Origin: Rhizobium herbae
Lineage (GTDB): Bacteria > Pseudomonadota > Alphaproteobacteria > Rhizobiales > Rhizobiaceae
Length of the DNA: 64,000 bases
Direction of reading: 5' to 3'
Assembly: GCF_017873135.1 (NCBI RefSeq)
Contig: NZ_JAGGJV010000005.1
Coordinates: 248,001-312,000 of the forward strand
In this document: positions 1-8,067 of the stretch, piece after piece
Numbering within the stretch: the first letter of the stretch is position 1
How the letters are laid out: each line of letters begins with the position of its first letter
The notes under the pieces: model-generated
What the model was told of the DNA's origin: nothing
The model's database searches: none
The model's input: only the letters and a program-made list of their open reading frames with translations
Position numbers and translations under genes: made by a program

Positions 1-1843
1 CAAGCGTGTCCTGCGGCTTCACCAGCCGGCGCAGGCGGCGGGTGAGCGCAATCAGGATGTTGTCGCCGGCGGCAATGCCGAGCACGTCGTTGACCTGCTT
101 GTAGCGATCGATGTCGATGGTGATGACGGTCGGCCTGACCGCGGTCGAGCCCGGTGCCAGCGACAGGATGGATTGCAGCCTGTCGAGGAAGATCTGCCGG
201 TTCGGCAATCCGGTCAGATTGTCGTTGAGCGCGTTGTGCAAAAGCCGGTCGATGGAATTCTTCTGCTCGGTGATATCGACGATGGTGCCGACACAGCGGA
301 TAATTTCGCCGTTGGCGCCCAACACCGGCCGGGCGCGGATCGACAGCCAGTGATAGTGGCCGTCTTCCGCCCGCACGCGGAATTCATGGTTAAGCCGTCC
401 CTTGCGATGTTCCAGGAGAACGTCGAGCGTGGCGCGAAACCGGTCGCGGTCGTCGGGGTGAAGGCGCGGCAGCCAGTTGCGCGCCGCACCGTGCATGGTG
501 CCGGGCGAAAGGCCGAGCTGGGCGGAAATATCCGGAATGGTGACGACACGATCGCGCGCCACGTCCCAGTCCCAGACGGTATCGCCGGAACCGGTCAATG
601 CCAGCGACTGGCGCTCGAGGTCGGAGAACAGGCCCTGGCTATAGGCGCCGCCGGCAAAGGCATGCTGCATCACCGTAAAGCCGATCAGAAGCACGATGAG
701 AACGAGGCCACCACCGAGCGCCGGCTGGACGATGTCGTTGGCAAGCTGGCCGGTGACCGTCAGCCAGGCGCCGAACAGCCAGACGAGGATCAGCAGCCAG
801 GCGGGCACCAGCAGGATGGCGCGGTCGTAGCTCTTGAAGCCGAGATAGGCGATCAGGATGATACCGGCCGTGCCGGTCAGCGCGAAGGAGAGGCGGGCGA
901 TACCGGCGGCAATCGCCGGATCGTAGATGGCGACACCGAACAGCAGCCCGAGACCGAGAATCCAGGCGAGCGTCGCGTAGCTTAAGTGCTGGTGCCAGCG
1001 GTTGAGATTGAGATAGGTGAACAGGAAGATCACCAGCCCTGCGGCAAGGAACACTTCGGTCCCCGCCCGCCATATCCTCTCGTCGCCTGCGGTGATCGAG
1101 ATCAGTTTCGACAGGAAGCCGAAGTCGACGCAGATATAGGCAAGCACCGCCCAGGCAAGCGCTGCCGTGGCAGGTAGCATCGAGGTTCCCTTGACGACGA
1201 ACAGGATGGTCAGGAATACCGCCAGAAGACCGGCGATACCGAGTACGATGCCGCGATAAAGTGTGAAAGCGTTAACCGTGTCCTTGTAGGCATCGGGCTG
1301 CCAGAGATAGATCTGCGGCAGGTCGGGCCCTGCAAGTTCGGCGACGAAGGTGATGACCGAGCCGGGGTTGAGGGTGATGCGGAACACGTCCGCTTCGTCG
1401 CTCGGCTGCCGGTCGAGCGCAAAGCCTTCGCTCGGGGTGATCGAGAGGATGCGCTGCGAGCCGAGGTCCGGCCAGAACAGCTTGGAATTCACCAGCCGGA
1501 AATGCGGGGCGACGATGACGCGCTCCAACTGCTCTTCCGAAACGTTGGCAAGGGCAAAGACAGCCCAGTCGCCCTGGTGGTTCTCGGCGCTGGAGCGAAC
1601 TTCGATGCGCCGGACGATGCCGTCGGTGCCGGGGGCGGTCGAGACCTGGAAGGCGTCGCCGCGGCCGGTATAGATTTCCGTTGTTGCCGTCAGGTCGAGA
1701 GCCGTGTCCTCGCGGGAAATCTTGACCGGTTCCGTCGCCCGCGCCGCGCCGCTACCGATCAGGCAGAACGTGACCATTATGGCGAATAGAAGTGCCACGA
1801 GCCTTCGTGCTGACGGGGGAAGCGGGTGGCGGTTCAAAAACAT
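1..1843 (-). CDS. Membrane PAS-GGDEF signalling protein, 3' end outside window
   Basis: The reading frame is open from ATG at 1843 to the window edge, about 614 residues. An N-terminal hydrophobic signal segment is followed by a periplasmic domain of about 150 residues, then seven closely spaced hydrophobic helices, an arrangement like 7TMR-DISM sensors. A PAS/PAC module follows, then the start of a GGDEF domain (DNLTGLPNR, later IDIDRYKQVND and GAGDN-like residues). The GGEEF signature itself and any EAL domain would lie beyond the edge, so cyclase activity cannot be judged. The start codon overlaps the stop of the upstream acetyltransferase in the pattern TGATG, indicating translational coupling. 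Likely role: envelope-sensing c-di-GMP turnover (inference). Confidence 0.85.
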   Translation of the reverse strand, partial: MFLNRHPLPPSARRLVALLFAIMVTFCLIGSGAARATEPVKISREDTALDLTATTEIYTGRGDAFQVSTAPGTDGIVRRIEVRSSAENHQGDWAVFALANVSEEQLERVIVAPHFRLVNSKLFWPDLGSQRILSITPSEGFALDRQPSDEADVFRITLNPGSVITFVAELAGPDLPQIYLWQPDAYKDTVNAFTLYRGIVLGIAGLLAVFLTILFVVKGTSMLPATAALAWAVLAYICVDFGFLSKLISITAGDERIWRAGTEVFLAAGLVIFLFTYLNLNRWHQHLSYATLAWILGLGLLFGVAIYDPAIAAGIARLSFALTGTAGIILIAYLGFKSYDRAILLVPAWLLILVWLFGAWLTVTGQLANDIVQPALGGGLVLIVLLIGFTVMQHAFAGGAYSQGLFSDLERQSLALTGSGDTVWDWDVARDRVVTIPDISAQLGLSPGTMHGAARNWLPRLHPDDRDRFRATLDVLLEHRKGRLNHEFRVRAEDGHYHWLSIRARPVLGANGEIIRCVGTIVDITEQKNSIDRLLHNALNDNLTGLPNRQIFLDRLQSILSLAPGSTAVRPTVITIDIDRYKQVNDVLGIAAGDNILIALTRRLRRLVKPQDTL

Positions 1844-2454
1844 CAATCACTCGAATTCTTATGTTGCATGCCGTCCTGCGAGAGAAGGGAAAACATCAGA
1901 TGATCCCGCCATTGCCCGTTGATCTTCAGGTATTCCCGCAAGTAGCCTTCGCGCTGAAACCCGGCCTTTTCAAGGAGCCGGATGCTTCTGTGGTTCTCGG
2001 GAATACAGGCTGCTTCGATACGGTGCAACTGAAGGCTCGAAAAGATGTAGGGAATAGCCAGTTTGACCGCCTGCGCCATATGCCCCCTACCGGCAAAACG
2101 CTCGCCCATCCAATAGCCGATCATGCAGCATTGGGCGGCACCCCGGCGGATATAACCGATGGTCAACCCGCCGATCAGCTGATCGTCTGGCCGCGAAATG
2201 ATGAAGAGCGGCACTGCCTGGCCGGAGGCGAATTCCTGCTCGTTGCGGATGACGCGGGCGCGAAAGGCGCTTTCGGTCATCTCGTCGGCCCGCCAGGTTG
2301 GTTCCCACGGTTCGAGAAAGGTGCGGCTTTCGTTGCGCAGCCGATACCATTGGCGATAGTCGGACGTCTTCGGCAGGCGCAGCAGATGCGTCGCATTGGC
2401 AATCTCGACCGGATCCGGCTGCCGTGACAGAAACCGAAAGACCGATCGTGTCAT
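1843..2454 (-). CDS. GNAT family N-acetyltransferase (RimJ-like)
   Basis: A 203-residue protein of the RimJ/RimL branch of GNAT acetyltransferases, which transfer acetyl from acetyl-CoA to protein N-termini or small amines. The acetyl-CoA loop is visible in the segment GERFAGRGHMAQAV, followed by the family signature around RIEAACIPENHRSIRLLEKAGF and the closing YLREYLKINGQWRDH. The frame is open upstream to 2517, but ATG at 2454 is chosen because GGAGG sits six bases before it. Its stop overlaps the start of the downstream GGDEF gene by one base, so the two are probably co-translated. The substrate is unknown. Confidence 0.85.
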   Translation of the reverse strand: MTRSVFRFLSRQPDPVEIANATHLLRLPKTSDYRQWYRLRNESRTFLEPWEPTWRADEMTESAFRARVIRNEQEFASGQAVPLFIISRPDDQLIGGLTIGYIRRGAAQCCMIGYWMGERFAGRGHMAQAVKLAIPYIFSSLQLHRIEAACIPENHRSIRLLEKAGFQREGYLREYLKINGQWRDHLMFSLLSQDGMQHKNSSD

Positions 2455-2501
2455 AGAAGCCTCCGCGCCATCGCCGTTGATCGAGTGGTTGCCGTACGGC
2501 T

Positions 2502-2636
2502 CACCCCCCTCTGTCACTTCGTGACATCTCCCCCTCGAGGGGAGAGATCATTCTTTTCCGTTATGAGCGCCGAGGCAATTGAAATCTCCCCCCCTTGAGG
2601 GGGAGATGTCGGCGTCGCCGACAGAGGGGGTGGGGC
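2502..2636. repeat. RIME-like intergenic palindromic mosaic, type A
   Basis: Two arms carry the words CCCCCTCTGTCAC and GACAGAGGGGG at the outer ends, with inner palindromes of the form CTCCCCCTCGAGGGGAGAG and TCCCCCCCTTGAGGGGGAGA. The same architecture recurs at 40513-40666. This resembles the Rhizobium-specific intergenic mosaic elements; it lies between the M16 protease and the acetyltransferase, both on the minus strand. Confidence 0.75.
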
Positions 2637-2657
2637 CACACTCTGTCGTCGAAGGTT

Positions 2658-3959
2658 TCACATCGCTGCCGTCTTGCGCGTTATGGTGCCACTGGAAAGG
2701 GCGCCGAGAATATCGTCCATCGGTGCCAGTTTCTCCACGGGGCCGATCGCCGACAACGTCGGGACGGTGTCGAAGAACAGCCGGCCGGCAAGATCCGTCA
2801 GGCGCTCGACGGTAATGCCGGACAGGCGCTCCATCAGTTCTTCGTTCGGAATCGGGCGGCCGTAGAGCATCATCTGGCGGGCGATCTGGCCGGCACGTGC
2901 TGCCGGGCTTTCCTGGCCCATTAGCAGCTGGGCGCGGATCTGGGCGCGAGCGCGGTCGATCTCCTGCTGTTCGATGTTCATCGACGACTTGCGCAGCTCA
3001 TCGATAATGACGGGCATCAGTTCCGGCAGGTTCTCGCCGCCGGTTGCCGCGTGAACGCCGAAGATGCCGGTGTCGGAGAAGCCCCAATGGAAGGCATAGA
3101 CCGAATAGCACAGGCCGCGATGCTCGCGCACTTCCTGGAACAGCCGGGACGACATGCCGCCGCCAAGGATATTGGCAAGGATCTGCGAACAGTAGAAATC
3201 GCGGGCGTGATAGGCCTTACCCTCGAAGCCGAGCAGGACCTGCGCATCCATCAGGTCGCGATCTTCGCGCACATCGCCGCCGGTATAATGGGCAACGTCG
3301 GCGACCGGAGATGCGGCCGGCTTCTGCGGCAGACTCGAGAAGCGGTCTTCAACCTGTCGCACAAAACTATCATGATCGATCGCACCGGCCCCGACGACGA
3401 ACATGCGGTCGGTCGTGTAGTTGCGGTCGAGATAGGTGCGGATCTGCTGAGGCGTGAAGGAAAGAACCGTGTCCGGCGTGCCGAGGATCGGGCGGCCGAT
3501 CGTCTGGTTGGCAAAGGCGGTTTCTGCGAATTTGTCAAAGACGACGTCATCGGGCGTATCGTTGGCGGCGCCGATTTCCTGCAGGATAACCTGCTTTTCG
3601 CGCTGCAGCTCGTCCTCGTCGAAGGAGGATTCCGTCAGGATGTCGGCGAGAATATCGACGGCGAGCGGAACATCGTCCTCAAGGATACGGGCGTAGTAGG
3701 ACGTGGTTTCCGTCGATGTCGCGGCGTTGACCTCGCCGCCGACATTTTCGATCTGTTCGGCAATCTCGCGGGCTGTGCGCCGCGCGGTGCCCTTGAACGC
3801 CATGTGTTCCAGCAGATGGGCAATTCCATGCTCGTCCGTGGTTTCATCGCGTGAACCGGATTTGATCCAGACCCCGAGCGCGACGCTTTCAAGATGCGGC
3901 ATGTTCTCGGTGACGACCGTCAACCCGGATTGGAGCCGGGTGCACTCAACTTTCATCAT
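2658..3959 (-). CDS. M16 family zinc peptidase (mitochondrial processing peptidase-like)
   Basis: A 433-residue insulinase-fold metalloprotease. The inverted zinc motif HLLEH is at residues 48-52, followed by the conserved second-helix region with STETTSYYARILEDDV and a downstream REKQVILQEI stretch supplying the third zinc ligand. The C-terminal M16_C domain contains the typical R/Y segment GLCYSVYAFHWGFSDTGIFG. The frame is open to 4037, but the first of two ATGs at 3959 is preferred because AAGGA overlaps the thrC stop upstream and the family begins here. It follows thrC by 16 bases, the usual rhizobial order, so the two genes are probably cotranscribed. It probably acts on small peptides. 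Confidence 0.92.
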   Translation of the reverse strand: MMKVECTRLQSGLTVVTENMPHLESVALGVWIKSGSRDETTDEHGIAHLLEHMAFKGTARRTAREIAEQIENVGGEVNAATSTETTSYYARILEDDVPLAVDILADILTESSFDEDELQREKQVILQEIGAANDTPDDVVFDKFAETAFANQTIGRPILGTPDTVLSFTPQQIRTYLDRNYTTDRMFVVGAGAIDHDSFVRQVEDRFSSLPQKPAASPVADVAHYTGGDVREDRDLMDAQVLLGFEGKAYHARDFYCSQILANILGGGMSSRLFQEVREHRGLCYSVYAFHWGFSDTGIFGVHAATGGENLPELMPVIIDELRKSSMNIEQQEIDRARAQIRAQLLMGQESPAARAGQIARQMMLYGRPIPNEELMERLSGITVERLTDLAGRLFFDTVPTLSAIGPVEKLAPMDDILGALSSGTITRKTAAM

Positions 3960-3975
3960 ACGTCTTTCTGCGTCC

Positions 3976-5373
3976 TTATTTCCGGATGCGGGCACGCTCG
4001 TTGATAAAGGTTTCAACGGCTTTAAGCTCGGCGTCAAGAATGTCGAACCGCTCCTCCCTGACCATCAGATCAGCAAGCCACGTTGGAAGCGCCGGGTCAA
4101 TACCACTGGCCGATTTTACTGCGGCCGGGAATTTCGCGGGGTGTGCGGTGGCGAGCGTCACCATCGGCACGCTCGATGTTTCATGCTTGTTGGCAACGAA
4201 GACGCCGATCGCCGTATGCGGGTCGAGCAGGTAGCCGGTCGTCTCCAGCGTCTTGGCGATGGTCTTGGCCACATCCTTCTCGGTGGCGCGCCCGGCCCGG
4301 AACACCTTGCGGATGGACTTGAGCGCATCTTCCTCGATCTCGAAGGAGCCGGACTGCTTCAGGTTGGCCATCGCGCCGCGCACCTTGGAGGCGTCGCGGT
4401 CATAGGCCTCGAACAGCAGCCGTTCGAAATTGGAGGAGATCTGGATGTCCATCGACGGCGAGGTGGTGGCCTTGACGTCGCGCATCTCGTAGCGGCCGGT
4501 CTGCAGTGTGCGGGCCAGAATGTCGTTCTCGTTGGTGGCGACCACCAGCTTGTCGATCGGCAGGCCCATCTGCTTCGCCACGTATCCGGCAAAGATATCG
4601 CCGAAATTGCCTGTCGGTACGGTGAAGGAGATTTTCCGGTCCGGGCCGCCGAGCGAAAGCGCCGTGGTGAAGTAGTAGACGATCTGGGCCATGATGCGCG
4701 CCCAGTTGATCGAGTTGACGCCGGACAGCGCCACGCCGTCGCGAAAGGCCACGTCGTTGAACATCTCTTTGACGAGGCTCTGGCAGTCGTCGAAATTGCC
4801 GTTGATCGCCAGCGCATGGACGTTGCTCGCCTTGGACGTGGTCATCTGGTGCTGCTGCACCGGCGAGACCTTGCCATGCGGAAACAGGATGAAGATGTCG
4901 GTGCGGTCGCGCCCGGCAAAGGCGTCGATCGCAGCCCCGCCGGTATCGCCCGAGGTGGCGCCGACAATGGTGGCGCGCTCGTTGCGCTCGGTCAGGACGT
5001 AATCCATCAGCCGCCCGAGCAGCTGCATGGCGACGTCCTTGAAGGCAAGCGTCGAGCCGTGGAACAGCTCCATGATGAAGCTGTTCGGGCCGGTTTGGAC
5101 GAGCGGAGCGATGGCCGGATGACGGAAGGTGGCATAGGCCTCATTGATCATCGCGCGAAACTTGTCGTCCGGAATCTCGCCGTCGACGAAGGGGTTGAGA
5201 ACCGTGAAGGCGATCTCCTGGTAGGATTTTCCGCGCATTGCCCGGATTTCCTTCTTGGAAAAGCTCGGCCATTGCTTCGGCACATAAAGCCCGCCATCAC
5301 GGGCAAGGCCCGCCATGAGCGCATCGCAAAAACCCAGCGATGGGGCTTCGCCCCGGGTCGAGACATACTTCAC
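3976..5373 (-). CDS. thrC: Threonine synthase
   Basis: This PLP enzyme converts O-phospho-homoserine to threonine, the last step of threonine biosynthesis. The cofactor lysine lies in HGSTLAFKDVAMQ at about residue 112, and the phosphate-binding loop is SGDTGGAA. The length of 465 residues is normal for the proteobacterial form with the N-terminal YVSTRG domain. An ATG at 5382 is in frame, but GTG at 5373 is preferred because AAGGA lies eight bases before it and the protein then begins MKYVSTRGEAPSLGF, as is usual in the family. It leads the operon with the M16 protease. Confidence 0.94.
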   Translation of the reverse strand: MKYVSTRGEAPSLGFCDALMAGLARDGGLYVPKQWPSFSKKEIRAMRGKSYQEIAFTVLNPFVDGEIPDDKFRAMINEAYATFRHPAIAPLVQTGPNSFIMELFHGSTLAFKDVAMQLLGRLMDYVLTERNERATIVGATSGDTGGAAIDAFAGRDRTDIFILFPHGKVSPVQQHQMTTSKASNVHALAINGNFDDCQSLVKEMFNDVAFRDGVALSGVNSINWARIMAQIVYYFTTALSLGGPDRKISFTVPTGNFGDIFAGYVAKQMGLPIDKLVVATNENDILARTLQTGRYEMRDVKATTSPSMDIQISSNFERLLFEAYDRDASKVRGAMANLKQSGSFEIEEDALKSIRKVFRAGRATEKDVAKTIAKTLETTGYLLDPHTAIGVFVANKHETSSVPMVTLATAHPAKFPAAVKSASGIDPALPTWLADLMVREERFDILDAELKAVETFINERARIRK

Positions 5374-5716
5374 GGTAACCATCCTTCGTCATGCTTTAGA
5401 TGCCGCAAGCGGCGCGGCGGGAATTGAACGGCACCATAGGCGAACCGGGTCGGGATCGTGGTTCTCTTTGCGTCAACCCTTGGCAAAGCTGACGGAAATA
5501 TCGGTTCTTCGTCCGTGGCCGGCCATCTCAGCACGTTCTGAAAAATTGGCGTTCCGGCTTCAGACTCCAATCGATTTTTCAATGCGTCGCTGCTATAGAC
5601 CATCGCCAAGGGTCTTGAAAGGCTCAAGTTGCGGGGGCGTGAAACCGAAAAATACCTTATTTTGCGGTCAGTCACGCTCCGCGGCATTAATTGTGCAAGG
5701 CAGGGGGTCAAGTCAG
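5374..5716. other. Intergenic region between divergent thrC and lipoprotein gene
   Basis: About 340 bases with no supportable gene. It must hold the promoters of thrC (minus) and the lipoprotein (plus). A 128-codon open frame on the minus strand has no family resemblance or ribosome site. No strong palindrome was seen. Confidence 0.5.
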
Positions 5717-6268
5717 GTGTTTGGTAAAGTTTCCGTCCGTCTTCTCGGAATTTCACTTCTCGTGGTTATCGCAGGCTGCAACAAAACGGACACGGGCGGC
5801 GCGATCGACGCCGGCGGCAGTGCCGCAACGCCGACACCGGCCGTGATCCAGGGCGCTTGCCCGCAGGTCTATCTGCTGGATGGAACCGCCAACTACCGCA
5901 CCTATGCCAAGGGCGCCAAGGATGATCCGACCAAGATCGTCTACCAGGCGTCGCTGGCGGATACGACCCGCCAGTGCGTCCAGAACGAAAGCCAGCTGGT
6001 CATGACCGTCGTCGTTCAGGGCCGCGTCATTGCCGGACCTGCCGGTGGCGCCGGCACCGTCACCTTGCCGATCCGCGTGGCTGCGACCGACGGCAAGAAT
6101 ACGCTCTATTCGGAACTGACGCAGTATCCCGTCGAGGTTCCGACCGGCGTCGGCACCACCCAGTTCATCTTCACCAAGACGCAGATTACTCTGCCCGGCG
6201 GCGCCGGCGACTTCGCCAAGGTCTATGTCGGTTTCGACGAAGGCCCGGCTGCAGGCAAGAAGAAATAA
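5717..6268 (+). CDS. Conserved lipoprotein of unknown function
   Basis: A 183-residue secreted protein with a lipoprotein signal: the lipobox VIAGC puts the lipidated cysteine at residue 21. The mature part is rich in Gly, Ala and Thr, with a beta-sandwich-like alternation of hydrophobic residues and a Lys-rich end (GKKK). The start is GTG at 5717, supported by AGGCAGGGGG ending nine bases upstream; the frame extends to 5315 but the upstream part overlaps thrC antisense. No enzymatic motif is visible. It is transcribed away from thrC. Confidence 0.8.
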   Translation: MFGKVSVRLLGISLLVVIAGCNKTDTGGAIDAGGSAATPTPAVIQGACPQVYLLDGTANYRTYAKGAKDDPTKIVYQASLADTTRQCVQNESQLVMTVVVQGRVIAGPAGGAGTVTLPIRVAATDGKNTLYSELTQYPVEVPTGVGTTQFIFTKTQITLPGGAGDFAKVYVGFDEGPAAGKKK

Positions 6269-6286
6269 GCGGAAGTTTGTTGCGAC

Positions 6287-6456
6287 TATCTCCCCCTCGG
6301 CGGGGAGAAAGCAAAATCAAGACCTTAGCGCTAGCTAAGTCTTAGATTTTGCAAGGGGGTAGGGCTTGGAAAAGGACGATCCCCTCACCAACAAAATCTA
6401 ACACTTTGCTAAAGCTAAGATGTTGATTTTGAATCCTCTCCCGCAAGGGGAGAGGT
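6287..6456. repeat. Compound palindromic mosaic element with nested AT-rich stems
   Basis: Outer parts are CTCCCCCTCGGCGGGGAG and CTCTCCCGCAAGGGGAGAG. Inside are two further stems built from GCAAAATC...CTTAGC / GCTAAG...GATTTTGC and ACAAAATC...GCTAAGATG...GATTTTG. It fills the space between the convergent lipoprotein and HAD genes and differs from the other RIME-like copies by these inserted stems. Confidence 0.65.
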
Positions 6457-6465
6457 AACCCTGCC

Positions 6466-7161
6466 TCAAGCCGTCAGCGATTCCGACCATTCGGACAGCG
6501 CGGCAATGACGCCCGGCAATGCGCTCATGCGCGAGATCACCGTTTCGGCGCCGGCTTCGGTCAGCTTGTCGGCATGCGAGGGATAGGTGTGCGACGCACC
6601 GGTGAAGCCGACGACGCGCATGCCGGCGGCGATGGCGCCGTGGATGCCGTGGACGGAATCCTCGATCACCAGCACGCGCGACGGATCGATGCCGAACTGT
6701 TTGGCGCCGTGCAGGAAGATGTCCGGCTTCGGCTTGACCTTGTCTTCGCCGAGGTCGCGGGCGGAATAGATATGCTTGCCGAAATGGTCCTTGATGCCGA
6801 CCTTGGCCAGCATCATGGCAAGCCGCGCCGATGTCGAGTTCGAGCAGATGCAATGCGGCAGCTTGATCTGCGCCAGCATCGGCTTGACGCCATCGATGAT
6901 CTTGAGGTCGTCGGCAAGGCGCTTGTCGAGAATGGCTTCGTTCTTGCCGATGAGACTGGCCGAAAGGGGAATATCGGCTTCCTTCTCGATGGCAAGCAGC
7001 GTGTTGCGCCAGGTCATGCCGGCAAAGCGCTCGGCCATTTCCTCGGTGCTGATCGGATAGCCCGATTCCGTCAGAAGCTCGGCCTCGACTTCGCTGGCGA
7101 TGATTTCCGAATCGACTAGAACGCCGTCGCAGTCGAAGATGATAAGATCAATGCTGGTCAT
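6466..7161 (-). CDS. HAD-IA family phosphatase/phosphoglucomutase-like
   Basis: A 231-residue haloacid dehalogenase superfamily hydrolase. Motif I is DCDGVLVDSE at residues 10-19, with the nucleophile and acid-base aspartates of the DxD pattern. Motif II is the serine in CSNS, motif III the KPKPDIF lysine, and motif IV the IEDSVHG aspartate. The helical cap between residues 15 and 80 is typical of beta-phosphoglucomutase and phosphoglycolate phosphatase relatives. The substrate cannot be told from the sequence. It lies downstream of a mosaic repeat and is transcribed convergently with the lipoprotein gene. Confidence 0.88.
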   Translation of the reverse strand: MTSIDLIIFDCDGVLVDSEIIASEVEAELLTESGYPISTEEMAERFAGMTWRNTLLAIEKEADIPLSASLIGKNEAILDKRLADDLKIIDGVKPMLAQIKLPHCICSNSTSARLAMMLAKVGIKDHFGKHIYSARDLGEDKVKPKPDIFLHGAKQFGIDPSRVLVIEDSVHGIHGAIAAGMRVVGFTGASHTYPSHADKLTEAGAETVISRMSALPGVIAALSEWSESLTA

Positions 7162-7331
7162 GCCGGGAGTGTCCTTGGGGGAGATGGTGGCCGTTTACAC
7201 GATGCGGCAGGAAAGCTCAACCGCGCGAAGCGGGAGGCTGGTATGCGCGGGAAGGGCGTTTATGGTCTCGCCGAGTTGCTACGATCAGATCCCGGGTACT
7301 ATGCGAGCAGCTTTTGCCTGACGGTCCTTTT

Positions 7332-7378
7332 GTCTCCGTAATGCTGCCGCAACCTTAGCGGCAGAGAAGGACGGAGAC
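7332..7378 (+). promoter_or_regulatory. Nested hairpin in leader of response regulator gene
   Basis: Perfect outer arms GTCTCCGT (7332-7339) and ACGGAGAC (7371-7378) enclose perfect inner arms CTGCCGC (7344-7350) and GCGGCAG (7358-7364) around the loop AACCTTA. The structure ends 17 bases before the ATG at 7396, with the purine-rich ribosome site directly after it. It may be an attenuator, an mRNA stability element or an operator. Confidence 0.5.
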
Positions 7379-7395
7379 GGGAGAGAGAAGGGGCG

Positions 7396-8067
7396 ATGAG
7401 ACTTCTATTGGTAGAGGACGAGAGGGAACTGGCGGACGCGCTGTCAGCGGCGTTGAGCAAACACGGCATTGTCACCGATCACACCATACATCTTGCAGAC
7501 GCTTTCGAATTGACGCGTCAGAATAGCTACGATGCGATTCTTCTGGATCGGCGTTTGCCTGATGGCGAAGGGCTGACCTTCATTCCGCTGTTGAGGCGAG
7601 CAGGTGCCGACACGCCGATCATTGTGCTGACCGCGCGTAATGAGCCATTGGAGCGTGTCGAAGGGCTGGATGTCGGCGCGGACGATTATCTGGGCAAGCC
7701 GTTTCTTGTCGAAGAGCTGATGGCTCGATTGCGCGCGGTTCTGCGACGACCGCCAAGTCTGACGGAACTTCAAATTACGGTGGGCCGGATGCTGATCGAT
7801 CCCCTGCATTTGAGCGTGACCGTGGGATCAATCCCGTTCGATCTGCCCAGGCGCGAACTTCTCGTCCTGGTGGCGCTGGCCAAGCGGAAAGACAAAACCG
7901 TCCTTCGAACGACCCTTGAGGCGGCGGTTTACAATTATGAAGAAGAAATCCAGTCAAACGCACTCGATGCTCATATTTCAAGACTGCGCAAACGACTGCT
8001 GGATGCCGGTGCGGGCGTCGCAATCCACAACATCCGGGGCGTCGGATATCTCCTGAAGGAAGAATGA
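7396..8067 (+). CDS. OmpR/PhoB-type response regulator
   Basis: A 223-residue two-component regulator. The receiver domain has acidic residues at 7-8 (VEDE), the phosphoacceptor D51 in LLDRRLPDG, the conserved threonine in VLTAR and K101 in GKPF. The C-terminal winged helix (about 125-220) ends with the wing signature NIRGVGYLL. The stop overlaps the ATG of the histidine kinase gene in the ATGA manner, so both are made from one message. Its target genes are unknown; the DUF3313 lipoprotein gene downstream is one candidate. The hairpin in front may regulate expression. Confidence 0.93.
   Translation: MRLLLVEDERELADALSAALSKHGIVTDHTIHLADAFELTRQNSYDAILLDRRLPDGEGLTFIPLLRRAGADTPIIVLTARNEPLERVEGLDVGADDYLGKPFLVEELMARLRAVLRRPPSLTELQITVGRMLIDPLHLSVTVGSIPFDLPRRELLVLVALAKRKDKTVLRTTLEAAVYNYEEEIQSNALDAHISRLRKRLLDAGAGVAIHNIRGVGYLLKEE

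Noticed and set aside
173..985. 270-codon plus-strand frame
   Set aside because: Antisense to the membrane PAS-GGDEF protein, whose domains are recognisable.
5370..5756. 128-codon minus-strand frame before thrC
   Set aside because: No ribosome site, no family, and it overlaps the start of the lipoprotein gene.
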